This document shows, piece by piece, positions 44,848 to 57,570 of a stretch of DNA of 64,000 nt. Source of the stretch: Terriglobia bacterium. Lineage in GTDB: Bacteria; Acidobacteriota; Terriglobia; Bryobacterales; UBA6623. How positions within the stretch are numbered: the stretch's first letter is position 1; every line of letters begins with the position of its first letter. The stretch is taken from the NCBI GenBank assembly GCA_009841225.1, contig VXMF01000055.1, positions 1 to 64,000 on the forward strand. The letters are read 5' to 3'. The notes under the pieces were generated by a model. It was not told where the DNA came from, did no database searches, and was given only the letters and a program-made list of their open reading frames with translations. Made by a program: the position numbers and the translations under genes.

Positions 44848-45789
44848 TCAGACCACAGGTCCGCGGTGTTCGCCTAGTTCGGCCGCCCTCCGCTTGCCCT
44901 CCGCCATGGCTTCGCTGAGCTCGGCACCCTCGAGTGGCTCGAAGGCGTTGACCGTTGCCACAGCCTTGTCGAGCTCGGCTACCGACTTCATGCCCATGAT
45001 CGCCACGGACAAGCCGGGAATCCCCAGCGCGTAACGGACGGACCGTCCGTAGTGCGGCTCGTCGGACAGGATCGCGCCGTCGCCCTGCGTTCCGCCCAAG
45101 ATCTTCATCGCTACGATCCCGATGCCTCGCTCGGCCGCCTCCGAGAAGACCGTGCCTTCGAAGTCGTAAATATGGCGGTCGATGCAGTTGACTGCCGCCA
45201 TGACGACCTCCACGCGACCTGACCGCATCACCGGCAGGGCGCGGCGCGGCCGCAGGTGACACGTCATGCCGACGTGCTTCACCAACCCTTGCCGCTTGAG
45301 GTCCTCCAAGGCTGCCAAGGCACCATCTTCGCCCAGCAGGATGTCCAAACTCGGAAACCTATCCGTGCGCCCGACGTTGTGCACGTGGACTAGGTCGAAA
45401 TACTCGGCGCGGGTCTTCTGCAGGCTCTCCTTGACCTGCCAAGTGGCGTCCTGCTTGGATGTCGCTTCCACCTTCGTGACGAGTACGAACTTGTCGCGCT
45501 TGCCCTTCAGGGCCGGGCCGAGGCGTCTTTCCGCTTGGTTGTAGATCGGAGCGGTATCGAGGTAGTTCACGCCGTAGTCGGCGGCAGCCGCGATGACGTT
45601 GTTCACCTCATTCTGGGACACACCTTGCTGGCCGAGCGGCCCGGTGCCGATGCCAAGGACACCGACCTCAAGCCCAGTTTTTCCCAACTGACGCTTGCCG
45701 ACCTGCGCGGCATGGGCTTCCACCCCCGCTGCCAGCGCCCCAGCGATAGCCGCGCCCTTGCCAAGGTCCCGACGTGTGATCCGTTCCAT
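44848..45789 (-). CDS. Tat-exported aldo/keto reductase
   Basis: NAD(P)H-dependent aldo/keto reductase of 313 residues. The N-terminus RITRRDLGKGAAIAGALAAG is a twin-arginine signal, so a cofactor-loaded enzyme may be exported folded. The catalytic tetrad is visible: Asp and Tyr in YLDTAPIYNQAE, Lys in VLVTKVEA and His in LVHVHNVG. The C-terminal cofactor region includes IGIVAMKILGG and SVAIMGMKSVAELD. It converges on the BFN gene with 79 bases between. The substrate is unknown; a sugar or uronate derivative would fit the region. Confidence 0.9.
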   Translation of the reverse strand: MERITRRDLGKGAAIAGALAAGVEAHAAQVGKRQLGKTGLEVGVLGIGTGPLGQQGVSQNEVNNVIAAAADYGVNYLDTAPIYNQAERRLGPALKGKRDKFVLVTKVEATSKQDATWQVKESLQKTRAEYFDLVHVHNVGRTDRFPSLDILLGEDGALAALEDLKRQGLVKHVGMTCHLRPRRALPVMRSGRVEVVMAAVNCIDRHIYDFEGTVFSEAAERGIGIVAMKILGGTQGDGAILSDEPHYGRSVRYALGIPGLSVAIMGMKSVAELDKAVATVNAFEPLEGAELSEAMAEGKRRAAELGEHRGPVV

Positions 45790-45997
45790 GGATGTCCTCC
45801 GTCAACAGTGTAGCGACATCCGCAGTGGGGGTGGTAGCCCCCGGCGATACGCTGCGGTCGTGAGCGAAGGCCTGTTGCGACCATGCGTAAGGGATGCCGT
45901 ATCGATGCCAGGCTCAAGGCCGCACTCGCTGAGGTCGCCTTCCGCCGGCAGAGCCAGCCACTGCAGCGCCGCTCTCGTTTGTCTGCGCAAGAAGCGT

Positions 45998-48271
45998 CTA
46001 CTCGACGCCGAACGACCAGCGCATCCCAACTCGGAACGTCCGCCCGGGATCGGCTCGGTAGAAGGTTGGGTCTGGTCCGCCGAGGGCGGAATCGATCGAG
46101 TCGAAGAGATTGTCGACCGCCCAGTAGAGTTCCAACCCCTTACCAAGGGGTTTGGCCAAGTACCAGTCCCAGAGTTGGTAACCGTCGGCGATCAGCGTGG
46201 CCCTGCGCCCCACGATCGGCCATTTGCCGAGATATGTGCCGCGAAAGTTTGTGCGCAGCCCGCCGAGCCGGTCCGACGTCCACCAGATACGGAAGTTGCC
46301 GTGGTGCTTGTGCCTCTGGCTCAGGAACGCTCCTGTCTGCGTGTCTCGGGCATCAAGATAGGTGTAAGCAGTCGAGACCACCAGTTCTCGCGTCAAGCGG
46401 AGCTGTACCCTGCCCTCCGCTCCGGTCGTGTAGACGTTCTCGATATTGCGATACAGGTAGGTTAGGCGGTTGAGCCCTGGAGCGAATGCGGAGTCCACAC
46501 CGAATTGCGTCAGGATCTGGTCCAACTGTTCGGGAGTCCGAGGCCGACCGAGCAGGTCAGTTTGAATCAAGTTCTTGATCCCGTTCCAAAAGTAGGTCGC
46601 GCTGAAACGGACCCGACCGTGCCCACCGTCCACACCGAGTTGGGTGGTCGTCGAGGACTCTGGACTCAAGGCAGGGTTGCCGATGATCTGATACAGCCCG
46701 GAAGGCGTCAGGAAGCGGTAGTACAGCTGGCCCAGATCGGGAGCCCGGAAGCCTTGCCCGTACGACGCCTTGACCCGGAAGTTCTCCGAGACCCGGAACA
46801 GCAGCCCGGCCCTCGGCACCATGCGCGAGCCATAGGCCGAATGGTCCGTCAGGCGCCCGCCGATGGTCAAACTCAAACGCGGATGCGCTTGGATGCGGTC
46901 TTGGAACCACGCATCGGCCATCCGGATCGACACTCCGGCGTTGTCTCCGAGCAGGCGGTTGTACCCGCGATACTCGTTGCTCGTCCAATCGAAGCCGCCC
47001 TGCAACAGCTGACGATTGCCCAACACGTGCGACAGGCTGGTATCGAAGCGGTACAGCCGCTCGTTGAGATTGGCGGTGGAGTTGACCAAGCCCGGGACGT
47101 TGGCAAGGTCAACGGCGGAATTTTCGTCGTACTTGCCGTAGTAGGTTCGCGCTTGCAGCTGGGTGCGTGACGTCAGGCCAGCGCTCAGAGTCATGCCGTA
47201 ATTCTGGGCACTGTCGTTGAGCGTAGTGGTCTGGGAGCCGCCGCGTCCGGCATAGATGCTCCTCTCTCGGTTGTCGAAGGCATTCGCCAGGAAGCCGATC
47301 TTGAACGTTTCGGAGAGGTCGAAATTGACCTTCGCCATGTAGTCGTATCGGCGGAATCCCGGCCCGGTCGTGTCAAAATCCTGAGGGGTCAAGTCGTACG
47401 GGTTGCGCTTGTGGCGCTCGACTGCCAGAAAGCCGGACCAGCGGTCCCGCACGAAGCCGGTATCTGCACGCAAGTCGGCCGCCCCCAGAGACCCGCCCGA
47501 CGCCGTGATGTTCGAGTCGAAGCGCCTCCGCGGCTCGCGCGTGATCATGTTGATTACGCCGCCGATCGCGTCAGAACCGTACAACGCGGAAGAGGCTCCC
47601 TTGACGATTTCGACCCGCTCTAGGCGATTGGTGGACTGGCGGTCCATGTTGATGATGCCGCTCTTGACGCCTCTGGCGCCAACCATCGGAAAACCATCGA
47701 GCAGGACCAGCGACTGCCTGGAATCGATGCCGTGTATCTGGGTTCCTCCCCGGCTACCCGGAGAGCGGCTCGTGCGCGTGACGATGCCGGGCTCTTCCGA
47801 CAGGATGTCGGTCACCCGCTCGTAGCCAGAGTCAAGCAGCTGGCTGCGGGCAATTACCTCCACCTTCGCGATCGAATCTTCGCGCAAGACCTCCTCGCGC
47901 GATCCTGTCACCACGATGGACTGCGTCAGGATCGCCGGAGAGAGCACCAGCTCGAGCGGGGCCCGCCCGGCATCCACGATCTTGACCGTCTCGGAAGCAG
48001 TTTCAAAATCGGTCTGCGCCGCGCTGACGCGGTAGGTTCCAGCTCGCATCTCAACGGCGAACGCTCCTGTCGAGTCGGCACGGTGTGCGGTTTCCAGCCC
48101 GGTTGCGAGGTCGCGCACGAATACCGACGCGCCGGGCACGGCGGCACCGGTAACGTCCTTAACCCACCCCCGCAACTCGATCCTCTCCTGGGCCGCGCCA
48201 GTCGCAAGCGCTGCAATTAGCAGTGCCAAGATCCGCATTGAGGTCTTTGTGGCCAACTTGATTTCTGTCAT
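45998..48271 (-). CDS. TonB-dependent receptor, FepA/BtuB-like
   Basis: Outer-membrane receptor of about 757 residues. The start at 48271 is preceded by GAGGA and leads into a signal peptide (SMRILALLIAALATGAAQ); starts at 48364, 48286 and 48238 are also in frame. Residues ~35-115 form a CarboxypepD_reg-like domain (GWVKDVTGAAVPGASVFV). The plug contains SIVVTGSREEVL, LDGFPMVGARG and VEIVKGASSALYGSDAIGGV, the pattern of siderophore, heme and cobalamin receptors. The barrel ends near FRVGMRWSFGVE. It lies downstream of the DUF3386-like gene (117-base gap), probably in one transcript controlled from the palindrome-bearing region at 49265-49315. Confidence 0.92.
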   Translation of the reverse strand: MTEIKLATKTSMRILALLIAALATGAAQERIELRGWVKDVTGAAVPGASVFVRDLATGLETAHRADSTGAFAVEMRAGTYRVSAAQTDFETASETVKIVDAGRAPLELVLSPAILTQSIVVTGSREEVLREDSIAKVEVIARSQLLDSGYERVTDILSEEPGIVTRTSRSPGSRGGTQIHGIDSRQSLVLLDGFPMVGARGVKSGIINMDRQSTNRLERVEIVKGASSALYGSDAIGGVINMITREPRRRFDSNITASGGSLGAADLRADTGFVRDRWSGFLAVERHKRNPYDLTPQDFDTTGPGFRRYDYMAKVNFDLSETFKIGFLANAFDNRERSIYAGRGGSQTTTLNDSAQNYGMTLSAGLTSRTQLQARTYYGKYDENSAVDLANVPGLVNSTANLNERLYRFDTSLSHVLGNRQLLQGGFDWTSNEYRGYNRLLGDNAGVSIRMADAWFQDRIQAHPRLSLTIGGRLTDHSAYGSRMVPRAGLLFRVSENFRVKASYGQGFRAPDLGQLYYRFLTPSGLYQIIGNPALSPESSTTTQLGVDGGHGRVRFSATYFWNGIKNLIQTDLLGRPRTPEQLDQILTQFGVDSAFAPGLNRLTYLYRNIENVYTTGAEGRVQLRLTRELVVSTAYTYLDARDTQTGAFLSQRHKHHGNFRIWWTSDRLGGLRTNFRGTYLGKWPIVGRRATLIADGYQLWDWYLAKPLGKGLELYWAVDNLFDSIDSALGGPDPTFYRADPGRTFRVGMRWSFGVE

Positions 48272-48387
48272 GATTCGTCCTCGCATCACTTGGATTCGCC
48301 AATCCCCTGACCAGCTAACGGCCCCGCGGGCCGAACGGACGTCGCGTCCGATCACGGCCATCAAGAGCTGCAGTCAGGATCGGGCCG

Positions 48388-49209
48388 TCAATCGCCGGAT
48401 ACCCCGTCGAGCAGTTCGATGTCGTCCCACTCGATCAACATCGCGCTGGTGTCGCCCTGCCCGGCGCGAATCACCTGCCGCGAGAGGGGCAAGTAGTCGC
48501 TGCCAAGCCGCTGGAACTTGCTCAAGTAGCTCCAAGCCTCTTGGACCGCACCCGTCTCCTCGTCGAAACGGACCGCGAAGACATGCCTTGGCAAGTAGCG
48601 GCCACTCACCGTGGTTTCCGTTTCCATCACGTTCAAGACGAGCCGACTGTTGTCCCCGAAGCCCCGACTGACCTTCAAGATCTGTCGGTCTCGAATGCGG
48701 TATGCCGACCTATAGCTGTCTGCCAGCATGATTTGGCGGCCCAGCGGGTCAGCATCCACGGCTGCGTAGCCCACGCCTTCGTCAGCCGCGTCGCGATCCG
48801 AAGGCACGCGGTGCATCAGCATCGACCGAATGGTTGCCTCGACCGTCTCTGGGAGCCTGCCGTCTTCCATGTCGACATCAAGCCGATCCGGCATCCGAAA
48901 CGTGCAGGTGCCGTGCATCAGGGTTCCGTCGACGCGCACGTTCAACGTGCTGCGGAACCCCACGAAGCCATCCGAAAAGACCTCCCGGTTCTCGCGAGCC
49001 TGTTGCAACAGCTCGTTAGCCGAAACCTGATCAGTCTCCGTACGGTTACCCGCGTTCACCGATAGCAAGGCCCCGAAAGCGAAGATCATCGCCGACGCCA
49101 GCAAGGCGATGCCCATCGCTCCGCGCACGCCAGCGCTCCGCGGCGTGACCTTGTCCTGCTCCAGTTGTTGCAAAATGCTTGCGTTAGATGACATCTCTCG
49201 AATCTCCAT
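48388..49209 (-). CDS. DUF3386-like membrane-anchored protein
   Basis: Protein of 273 residues with one predicted membrane segment (residues ~29-52, GAMGIALLASAMIFAFGALL) after a cytoplasmic-type N-terminus. The rest lies outside and resembles the DUF3386 fold (lipoprotein-carrier-like beta-sheet): ELLQQARENREVFSDGFVGF, VRVDGTLMHGTCTF, HVFAVRFDEETGAV. Function is unknown. AAGGA lies just before the ATG. It is the first gene of a probable unit with the TonB receptor, and its promoter carries an 18-bp palindrome, so a part in uptake of a metal or tetrapyrrole is a reasonable guess only. Confidence 0.7.
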   Translation of the reverse strand: MEIREMSSNASILQQLEQDKVTPRSAGVRGAMGIALLASAMIFAFGALLSVNAGNRTETDQVSANELLQQARENREVFSDGFVGFRSTLNVRVDGTLMHGTCTFRMPDRLDVDMEDGRLPETVEATIRSMLMHRVPSDRDAADEGVGYAAVDADPLGRQIMLADSYRSAYRIRDRQILKVSRGFGDNSRLVLNVMETETTVSGRYLPRHVFAVRFDEETGAVQEAWSYLSKFQRLGSDYLPLSRQVIRAGQGDTSAMLIEWDDIELLDGVSGD

Positions 49210-49264
49210 TGTTCCTTGTTAAATGAAGCTAAAGCCTCTTTCCAGAGGCCTAAGCACTTCAGAG

Positions 49265-49294
49265 ACTGTACCAAATAACGCAATCAGATATCAA
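49265..49294 (-). promoter_or_regulatory. Predicted promoter of the DUF3386-like/TonB receptor unit
   Basis: On the reverse strand TTGATA (49294-49289) and TACAGT (49270-49265) are separated by 18 bases. Both hexamers are partial matches to the sigma70 consensus. The 18-bp palindrome at 49298-49315 lies immediately upstream of the -35. Confidence 0.4.
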
Positions 49295-49297
49295 TAA

Positions 49298-49315
49298 TGA
49301 TTCTGGCCAGAATCA
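49298..49315. promoter_or_regulatory. 18-bp perfect palindrome, candidate operator
   Basis: TGATTCTGGCCAGAATCA reads identically on both strands. It abuts the -35 element of the DUF3386-like/TonB receptor unit, a usual place for a dimeric regulator. It does not match the Fur consensus and the binding protein is unknown. Confidence 0.55.
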
Positions 49316-49664
49316 GCCACAGAAGCTCTATTCGAGCTATAAGATATTTAAAATGAGTGTTTTATGTGCAGAATCTCAAGATTTTCGGGTCGTCAGCCTT
49401 ACGGATATTCGGATAATTGTTGCAAAACTCTTACATTAAAAGCGATCTCGCGCGAGTCGCGCGTCCGTTTCGGCCCAGATCCGCCAAGAGTTCGGCGTCT
49501 GGCCACCTCTGCCGGCATCCCGGTATCTATCGCCGGGCACGGCTAGAATTGGAAGTGGGCCGGGCGATCATCCCGGAACTCACATTCCTGTCGCCATGGA
49601 TGTTGACTCGAACCGGCCGCCCAAAATGCCGCGGCCCACTCCGCAGTGTCATCCGCCCCTTGCC

Positions 49665-50171
49665 ATGAACCTGCGCGCTTGGCTCAGGGACATCCTGCTC
49701 TCGCTACTGATCGCGACCGCTGTGGTCGTATTCCTGTACCAGCCGGTCAAGGTCGAGGGCACCAGCATGCTGCCGCAACTGGTCGACGAGCAGAGAATCT
49801 TCGTCAACAAGTTCGTCTATCGCCTCGACAACATCGAACGCGGTGACGTGGTCGTCTTCCGGCTGCCCGAGAATCCGGGCCGCTCGTACATCAAGCGCGT
49901 GGTCGGGCTGCCCGGCGAGACCGTCGAGGTCCGCATGGGCAAGGTTTATGTAGACGGCGGGCGGATCAACGAGGAGCAAGTCCCGCCGCACTACCGCGAC
50001 TACACCAGCCATCCAAGTGTGACGGTCCCTCCGGACGAGTATTACGTGCTGGGCGATCACCGCAACACCTCCAAGGACAGCCGTTCCTGGGGCACTGTTG
50101 CGCGGTCGCAAATTACAGGCAAGGCGGTCTTTGCCTACTGGCCGATCGAAAGGTTTGGTGCGGTCCGCTAG
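49665..50171 (+). CDS. lepB: Signal peptidase I
   Basis: Leader peptidase of 168 residues that cleaves Sec signal peptides at the outer face of the inner membrane. One N-terminal membrane segment (ILLSLLIATAVVVFLY) is followed by the catalytic serine in EGTSMLPQL and the catalytic lysine in RSYIKRVVGLPGE, then YYVLGDHRNTSKDSRSWG (boxes D and E). The start at 49665 begins just before the membrane segment. The carA gene starts 18 bases after the stop. It would process the many exported proteins encoded here. Confidence 0.95.
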   Translation: MNLRAWLRDILLSLLIATAVVVFLYQPVKVEGTSMLPQLVDEQRIFVNKFVYRLDNIERGDVVVFRLPENPGRSYIKRVVGLPGETVEVRMGKVYVDGGRINEEQVPPHYRDYTSHPSVTVPPDEYYVLGDHRNTSKDSRSWGTVARSQITGKAVFAYWPIERFGAVR

Positions 50172-50189
50172 GCCCGGAAAGCGCGATCC

Positions 50190-51320
50190 ATGAGTTTTCC
50201 AGCCACGCTCGCCCTCGAAGACGGGCGCTGTTTTCACGGCCGCGGAGCCGGGGCTCGCGCCGAGGCGTCCGGCGAAGTGGTTTTCAACACCGGTCTGACC
50301 GGCTACCAGGAGATCTTCACCGATCCGTCGTACAGCGGCCAGATCGTGGTGCTGACCTATCCGCATATCGGCAACTACGGCACGAACCCCGACGACAGCG
50401 AGTCTGAGCGGCCCTATATCGAGGGTCTGGTGGCACGAGAGTTCTCGGCCGTCACCAGCAACTGGCGCTCTGCGCAGTCAGCCCACGAATTTCTAGCTTC
50501 GCGGGGCATTCCGATCATCACGGAGATCGACACACGCGCCTTGGTGCGCCACATCCGCAAGCACGGTGCTTTGCGTGGAGTGCTCTCCACGCAGGAGACT
50601 GCCCGAGAAGAGCTGGTAGCCAAGGCCCGCTCGATTCCTAGCATGGCCGGCCAAGACCTAGCCAGCGGGGTGTCCACGGCCGATCGCTACAGCTGGACTG
50701 CCGGCCCGCCGGACTGCTTGCCCTCCTCCCTTCCCAAGGCCGCCGCGCGCGGCAGCTTTCACGTGGTGGCGTACGATTTCGGGATCAAGCGCAACATCCT
50801 GAGGCAACTGGCAGATATCGGCGCGCGCGTCACCGTGGTGCCGTGCGGGACATCCTCCGAGGACGTCCTCAACATGAACCCCGACGGCGTGTTCGTCTCG
50901 AACGGCCCGGGAGATCCCGAGCCGCTCCACGGCCCGGCCGCCGAGATCCGCAAGCTGGTCGGCCGCGTGCCGATCTTCGGCATCTGCCTGGGCCTGCAGG
51001 TGCTCGGCCAGGCCCTCGGCGGCAAGACCTACAAGCTCAAGTTCGGGCACCACGGGTGCAACCATCCCGTGCTTAACCTGATCACCAACAAGGTCGAGAT
51101 CACCTCCCAGAACCACGGCTTCGCGCTGGATCCGGACTCGCTCGCCGCGGAGGCCATCGAACTCACCCACATCAATCTCAACGACCGGACGGTCGAGGGC
51201 TTCCGCAGCCGCAAGGACCCGCTGTTTTGTGTCCAGTACCACCCGGAAGCGGCGCCCGGGCCACACGATTCCCAGTACCTGTTCGAGGACTTCCGCCAAT
51301 TGATGGACGCTGCGCGCTGA
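50190..51320 (+). CDS. carA: Carbamoyl-phosphate synthase small (glutaminase) subunit
   Basis: Glutamine-hydrolysing subunit of 376 residues supplying ammonia to CarB for carbamoyl phosphate, the precursor of arginine and pyrimidines. The N-terminal CPSase_sm domain (residues ~1-135) includes FNTGLTGYQEI and THxG-like GNYGTNPDD. The class I amidotransferase domain has the nucleophile Cys in FGICLGLQVLGQ and the catalytic His in VQYHPEAAPGP. Length and order are standard. carB begins 41 bases downstream, so this is a classic carAB unit. Confidence 0.97.
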   Translation: MSFPATLALEDGRCFHGRGAGARAEASGEVVFNTGLTGYQEIFTDPSYSGQIVVLTYPHIGNYGTNPDDSESERPYIEGLVAREFSAVTSNWRSAQSAHEFLASRGIPIITEIDTRALVRHIRKHGALRGVLSTQETAREELVAKARSIPSMAGQDLASGVSTADRYSWTAGPPDCLPSSLPKAAARGSFHVVAYDFGIKRNILRQLADIGARVTVVPCGTSSEDVLNMNPDGVFVSNGPGDPEPLHGPAAEIRKLVGRVPIFGICLGLQVLGQALGGKTYKLKFGHHGCNHPVLNLITNKVEITSQNHGFALDPDSLAAEAIELTHINLNDRTVEGFRSRKDPLFCVQYHPEAAPGPHDSQYLFEDFRQLMDAAR

Positions 51321-51361
51321 CACCTTGAATCCCGTGCAACTCTGCCTCCCTGACTTCCACA

Positions 51362-54580
<3,219 letters not shown>

Positions 54581-54654
54581 GGGCATCAGCAGCCCTCCGC
54601 GCCCATTCCGACCGGGCCGGGATACCGAATTCGTGCGCCCTACAATGGTCCATT

Positions 54655-56205
54655 ATGGCGGCGATCCGGCGGGCCCTTCTCAGCGTTACCAACAAGCAAG
54701 GCGTAGTCGGATTTGGCCGTCAGCTAACTGATCTCGGAGTGGAGCTGATCTCTACGGGCGGCACTGCCCGGGTGCTCCGCGAATCCGGTCTGGCCGTTCG
54801 CGACGTTGCGGACGTGACCGGCTTCCCTGAAATGTTGGACGGGCGGGTCAAGACCCTCCATCCACGCGTGGCAGGCGGCATTCTGGCGGTGCGCTCAAAC
54901 GCCGAGCATATGCAAGCCCTGAAGTCGCACGAGATCGAAACCATCGACATGGTCGTGGTCAATCTCTACGCGTTCGAAGCTACAGCCGCCAAGGAGGGCG
55001 CGACTTTCGACGAGTTGATCGAGAACATCGATATCGGTGGCCCCTCGTTGATCCGGGCCGCCGCCAAGAACTTTCGCGACGTCGCGGTCGTAACCGACCC
55101 TTCCGACTACGAGGCAATCGGCGCGGAACTCGCCGTGGCTGGATCCCTGACCGAGGAGACGCTTTGGAAGCTAGCCCAGAAAGCATTCGAAGCGACGGCC
55201 AGTTATGACCGGGCGATTGCCGGAACGCTCAGCGCCCTGGATGCCGGGGATGCCCCGGCAAGCATCGCCGGAGACCTGGCGCCGCCGACCTTGGATCTCC
55301 GCGTGCCGCGCAAGCAGGTACTACGCTACGGCGAGAACCCCCATCAGCAAGCAGCGCTGTACAGCGATGGCCATTCTGGTGTCGGCGGCGCTCGCCAGCT
55401 GCATGGCAAGGAGCTCTCCTACAACAACCTCGTGGACCTTGACGCGTCCTGGCAGCTGGCATGCGAGTTCGACCAGCCGGCGGTGGCGATCATCAAGCAC
55501 ACCAATCCGTGCGGCTGCGCCCAGGCTGATTCGTTGGCGGAAGCCTACCGCAAGGCCCTGGCCTGCGATCCCGTGTCGGCCTTCGGGTCAGTGATCGCCG
55601 TGAGTCGGGCCGTAGACCGCGAAACGGCCGAAGAGATGTCCAAGCTATTTGTCGAGGCCATCGCAGCACCAAGCTTCGACCCGGATGCGTTGGAACTGTT
55701 ACAGGCCAAGAAGAACATCCGGCTGCTCGAGATCGGCTCCCCCGCCCCCGGCACCGTCGTGAAGAGTATTTCGGGCGGCTTTCTGGTGCAGAGCGAGGAC
55801 CGGCCCGAGACCAGCCCGGATCGGTTCGAAGCCGTGAGCCAGCGCCCCCCGTCCGACGCCGAAGCCCAAGCGTTGCGCTTTGCGTGGAAGGTCGCCAAGC
55901 ACGTGAAGTCCAACGCCATCCTCTACGCCCGCGACGGGCAGGCGCTCGGAGTGGGGGCCGGTCAGATGAGCCGTGTGGACGCCGCCCGCCTCGGTGCCAT
56001 GAAGGCCGCTCTGCCTCTCGAGGGATGCGTGGTTGCGTCGGACGCCTTCTTCCCTTTCGCGGATGGAGTGGAAGAGATTGCCAAGCACGGTGCCACGGCC
56101 GTGATCCAGCCTGGCGGCTCGCGGCGGGACGCCGAGGTGATCGAGGCGGCCGATCGTCTCGGCTTGGCCATGGTGTTCACGGGGGTGCGACACTTCCGTC
56201 ACTGA
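54655..56205 (+). CDS. purH: Bifunctional AICAR transformylase / IMP cyclohydrolase
   Basis: Enzyme of 516 residues carrying out the last two steps of IMP synthesis. The N-terminal IMP cyclohydrolase (MGS-like) domain has [28 protein letters not shown] and [16 protein letters not shown]. The AICAR transformylase domain has [26 protein letters not shown] and the closing [20 protein letters not shown]. The ATG at 54655 begins exactly at the family N-terminus; the same frame is open far upstream inside carB, but that is coincidental. It follows carB by 74 bases. Confidence 0.97.
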   Translation: MAAIRRALLSVTNKQGVVGFGRQLTDLGVELISTGGTARVLRESGLAVRDVADVTGFPEMLDGRVKTLHPRVAGGILAVRSNAEHMQALKSHEIETIDMVVVNLYAFEATAAKEGATFDELIENIDIGGPSLIRAAAKNFRDVAVVTDPSDYEAIGAELAVAGSLTEETLWKLAQKAFEATASYDRAIAGTLSALDAGDAPASIAGDLAPPTLDLRVPRKQVLRYGENPHQQAALYSDGHSGVGGARQLHGKELSYNNLVDLDASWQLACEFDQPAVAIIKHTNPCGCAQADSLAEAYRKALACDPVSAFGSVIAVSRAVDRETAEEMSKLFVEAIAAPSFDPDALELLQAKKNIRLLEIGSPAPGTVVKSISGGFLVQSEDRPETSPDRFEAVSQRPPSDAEAQALRFAWKVAKHVKSNAILYARDGQALGVGAGQMSRVDAARLGAMKAALPLEGCVVASDAFFPFADGVEEIAKHGATAVIQPGGSRRDAEVIEAADRLGLAMVFTGVRHFRH

Positions 56206-56264
56206 ATCGGTTCCGCTCGCAATCCCTATCCGAACCGCAGGCGCTATAGACTGATCCATGAATC

Positions 56265-57554
56265 ATGCATTGCCTGAAGCCTCCTCTCCATCCGGCCGGG
56301 CTCTCTAGGAGGGACTTGCTGCGGGTCGCGGCTGTCTCGGCGGCACCCGTGCTAGGCCCCCAGGGCACGCTTGCTGCCGCTCGGGAGAAGGCCAAGCCCC
56401 TCGACTTGCGTGTCACGGACCTGAAGTCGTGGATTGTCAACCACTCAACAAGCAAGAACTACGTCTTTTGCAAGATCTACACCAACCAGGGCATCGTCGG
56501 TGTCGGCGAGGGATCGGTCACGTCCAAGGCGACCACCATGAAGGCGGCGATCGACGAGCACCGGCGATACCTAGTCGGCCTAGACCCGACGGACATCGAA
56601 ATGCACTGGCAGGCGATGTACCGCTGGCCGAGATGGCGGGGCGGCCCCATCCTCAATTCCGCGATCAGCGCGGTCGAGATTGCGCTCTGGGACATTCTCG
56701 GCCAGGCCGTCGGCCAGCCGATCTACAAGCTGATCGGGGGCAAGGCCCGGACCCGTGTCCAGATGTACGTGCACCCGGGCGGCGGCCCGACGCCCGAAGC
56801 CTACGCCGAACGATGGGTCGCGGCCCGCGAGGCTGGCTGGACCGCCGGAAAGGGCAGCTTTGTCACAACTCACGACGACGTGATCGAGCCGGTGCGTTCC
56901 GTCAGGGAAGGCATCGCCAACCTAAGGGCCGTGCGCGAGGCGGTCGGCGATGCCTTCGCGATCTGCATCGACGTGCACGGCAAGGCAACGCCGACCATGG
57001 CGAGTTCGTTTTGCAGGCAGGCCGAGCCGCTGGACCCTTACTTCGTGGAGGAGGCGACCCAGATCGAGGATTTGGAGGAGCTGGCGCGGCTGCGCTCGAT
57101 GACAACCATACCGCTCGCCACGGGGGAGAGGCTGTTTACCAAGTACGGCTTCTCCCAAATTTGCCACAGGCACCTTGTCGACTACATCCAGCCGGACGTG
57201 GTGCATTGCGGCGGGATTCTCGAGCTTAAGAAGATCGCCGCGATCGCCGAGGCGAACCGCATCGAGCTATGCCCGCACAATCCGCAGAGCGAGATATCGA
57301 CGCTGGCCTCGCTGCACGTGGACTTCTCGACGCCGAACTTCGCGATCCAAGAGATCTCGTCGGGGAAGAGGGCTCCGTTCTGGGACGACTTCTTCCTCGG
57401 GGGCGGACCCCGCTACGAGAACGGTTTCGCGCTGCCGCCGGACAGTCCGGGCCTGGGCGTAACGTTCGACGAGAAGGTCGGCGAGCGCCGACCGTACGTC
57501 CCGGTGACTCGCCAGCAGCTGCGATTCCCGGACGGCGGAGTCGCGGACCACTGA
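56265..57554 (+). CDS. Tat-exported enolase-superfamily dehydratase (mandelate racemase/muconate type)
   Basis: Enolase-superfamily enzyme of 429 residues, likely a sugar-acid dehydratase of the galactonate/mandelate-racemase branch. The N-terminus LSRRDLLRVAAVSAAP is a twin-arginine signal. The three metal ligands appear in ICIDVHGKAT, YFVEEATQIE and LATGERLFTKYG. A C-terminal His is in ELCPHNPQSEI. The capping domain is residues ~45-165 (ISAVEIALWDILGQAVGQPI). Its 3' end faces a convergent pair of paralogues 17 bases away. Substrates in this family are acid sugars; the exact one is not readable from sequence. Confidence 0.9.
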   Translation: MHCLKPPLHPAGLSRRDLLRVAAVSAAPVLGPQGTLAAAREKAKPLDLRVTDLKSWIVNHSTSKNYVFCKIYTNQGIVGVGEGSVTSKATTMKAAIDEHRRYLVGLDPTDIEMHWQAMYRWPRWRGGPILNSAISAVEIALWDILGQAVGQPIYKLIGGKARTRVQMYVHPGGGPTPEAYAERWVAAREAGWTAGKGSFVTTHDDVIEPVRSVREGIANLRAVREAVGDAFAICIDVHGKATPTMASSFCRQAEPLDPYFVEEATQIEDLEELARLRSMTTIPLATGERLFTKYGFSQICHRHLVDYIQPDVVHCGGILELKKIAAIAEANRIELCPHNPQSEISTLASLHVDFSTPNFAIQEISSGKRAPFWDDFFLGGGPRYENGFALPPDSPGLGVTFDEKVGERRPYVPVTRQQLRFPDGGVADH

Positions 57555-57570
57555 GCGCAATGGTCGCCGT

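Larger units (their letters stand above)
49210..49664. other. AT-rich divergent control region between DUF3386-like gene and lepB
   Basis: This 455-base region is much richer in A and T than the genes. Apart from the promoter and palindrome listed separately it holds a stem-loop GCCTCT-TTCC-AGAGGC (49234-49249), which would lie in the leader of the DUF3386-like transcript. An upstream in-frame ATG at 49596 for the signal-peptidase gene adds a proline-rich extension and was not used. Confidence 0.55.

Noticed and set aside
49285-49303. A Fur-box-like AT-rich match (GATATCAATAATGATTC)
   Set aside because: Agreement with the Fur consensus is partial and not symmetric. The adjacent 18-bp palindrome explains the symmetry better.
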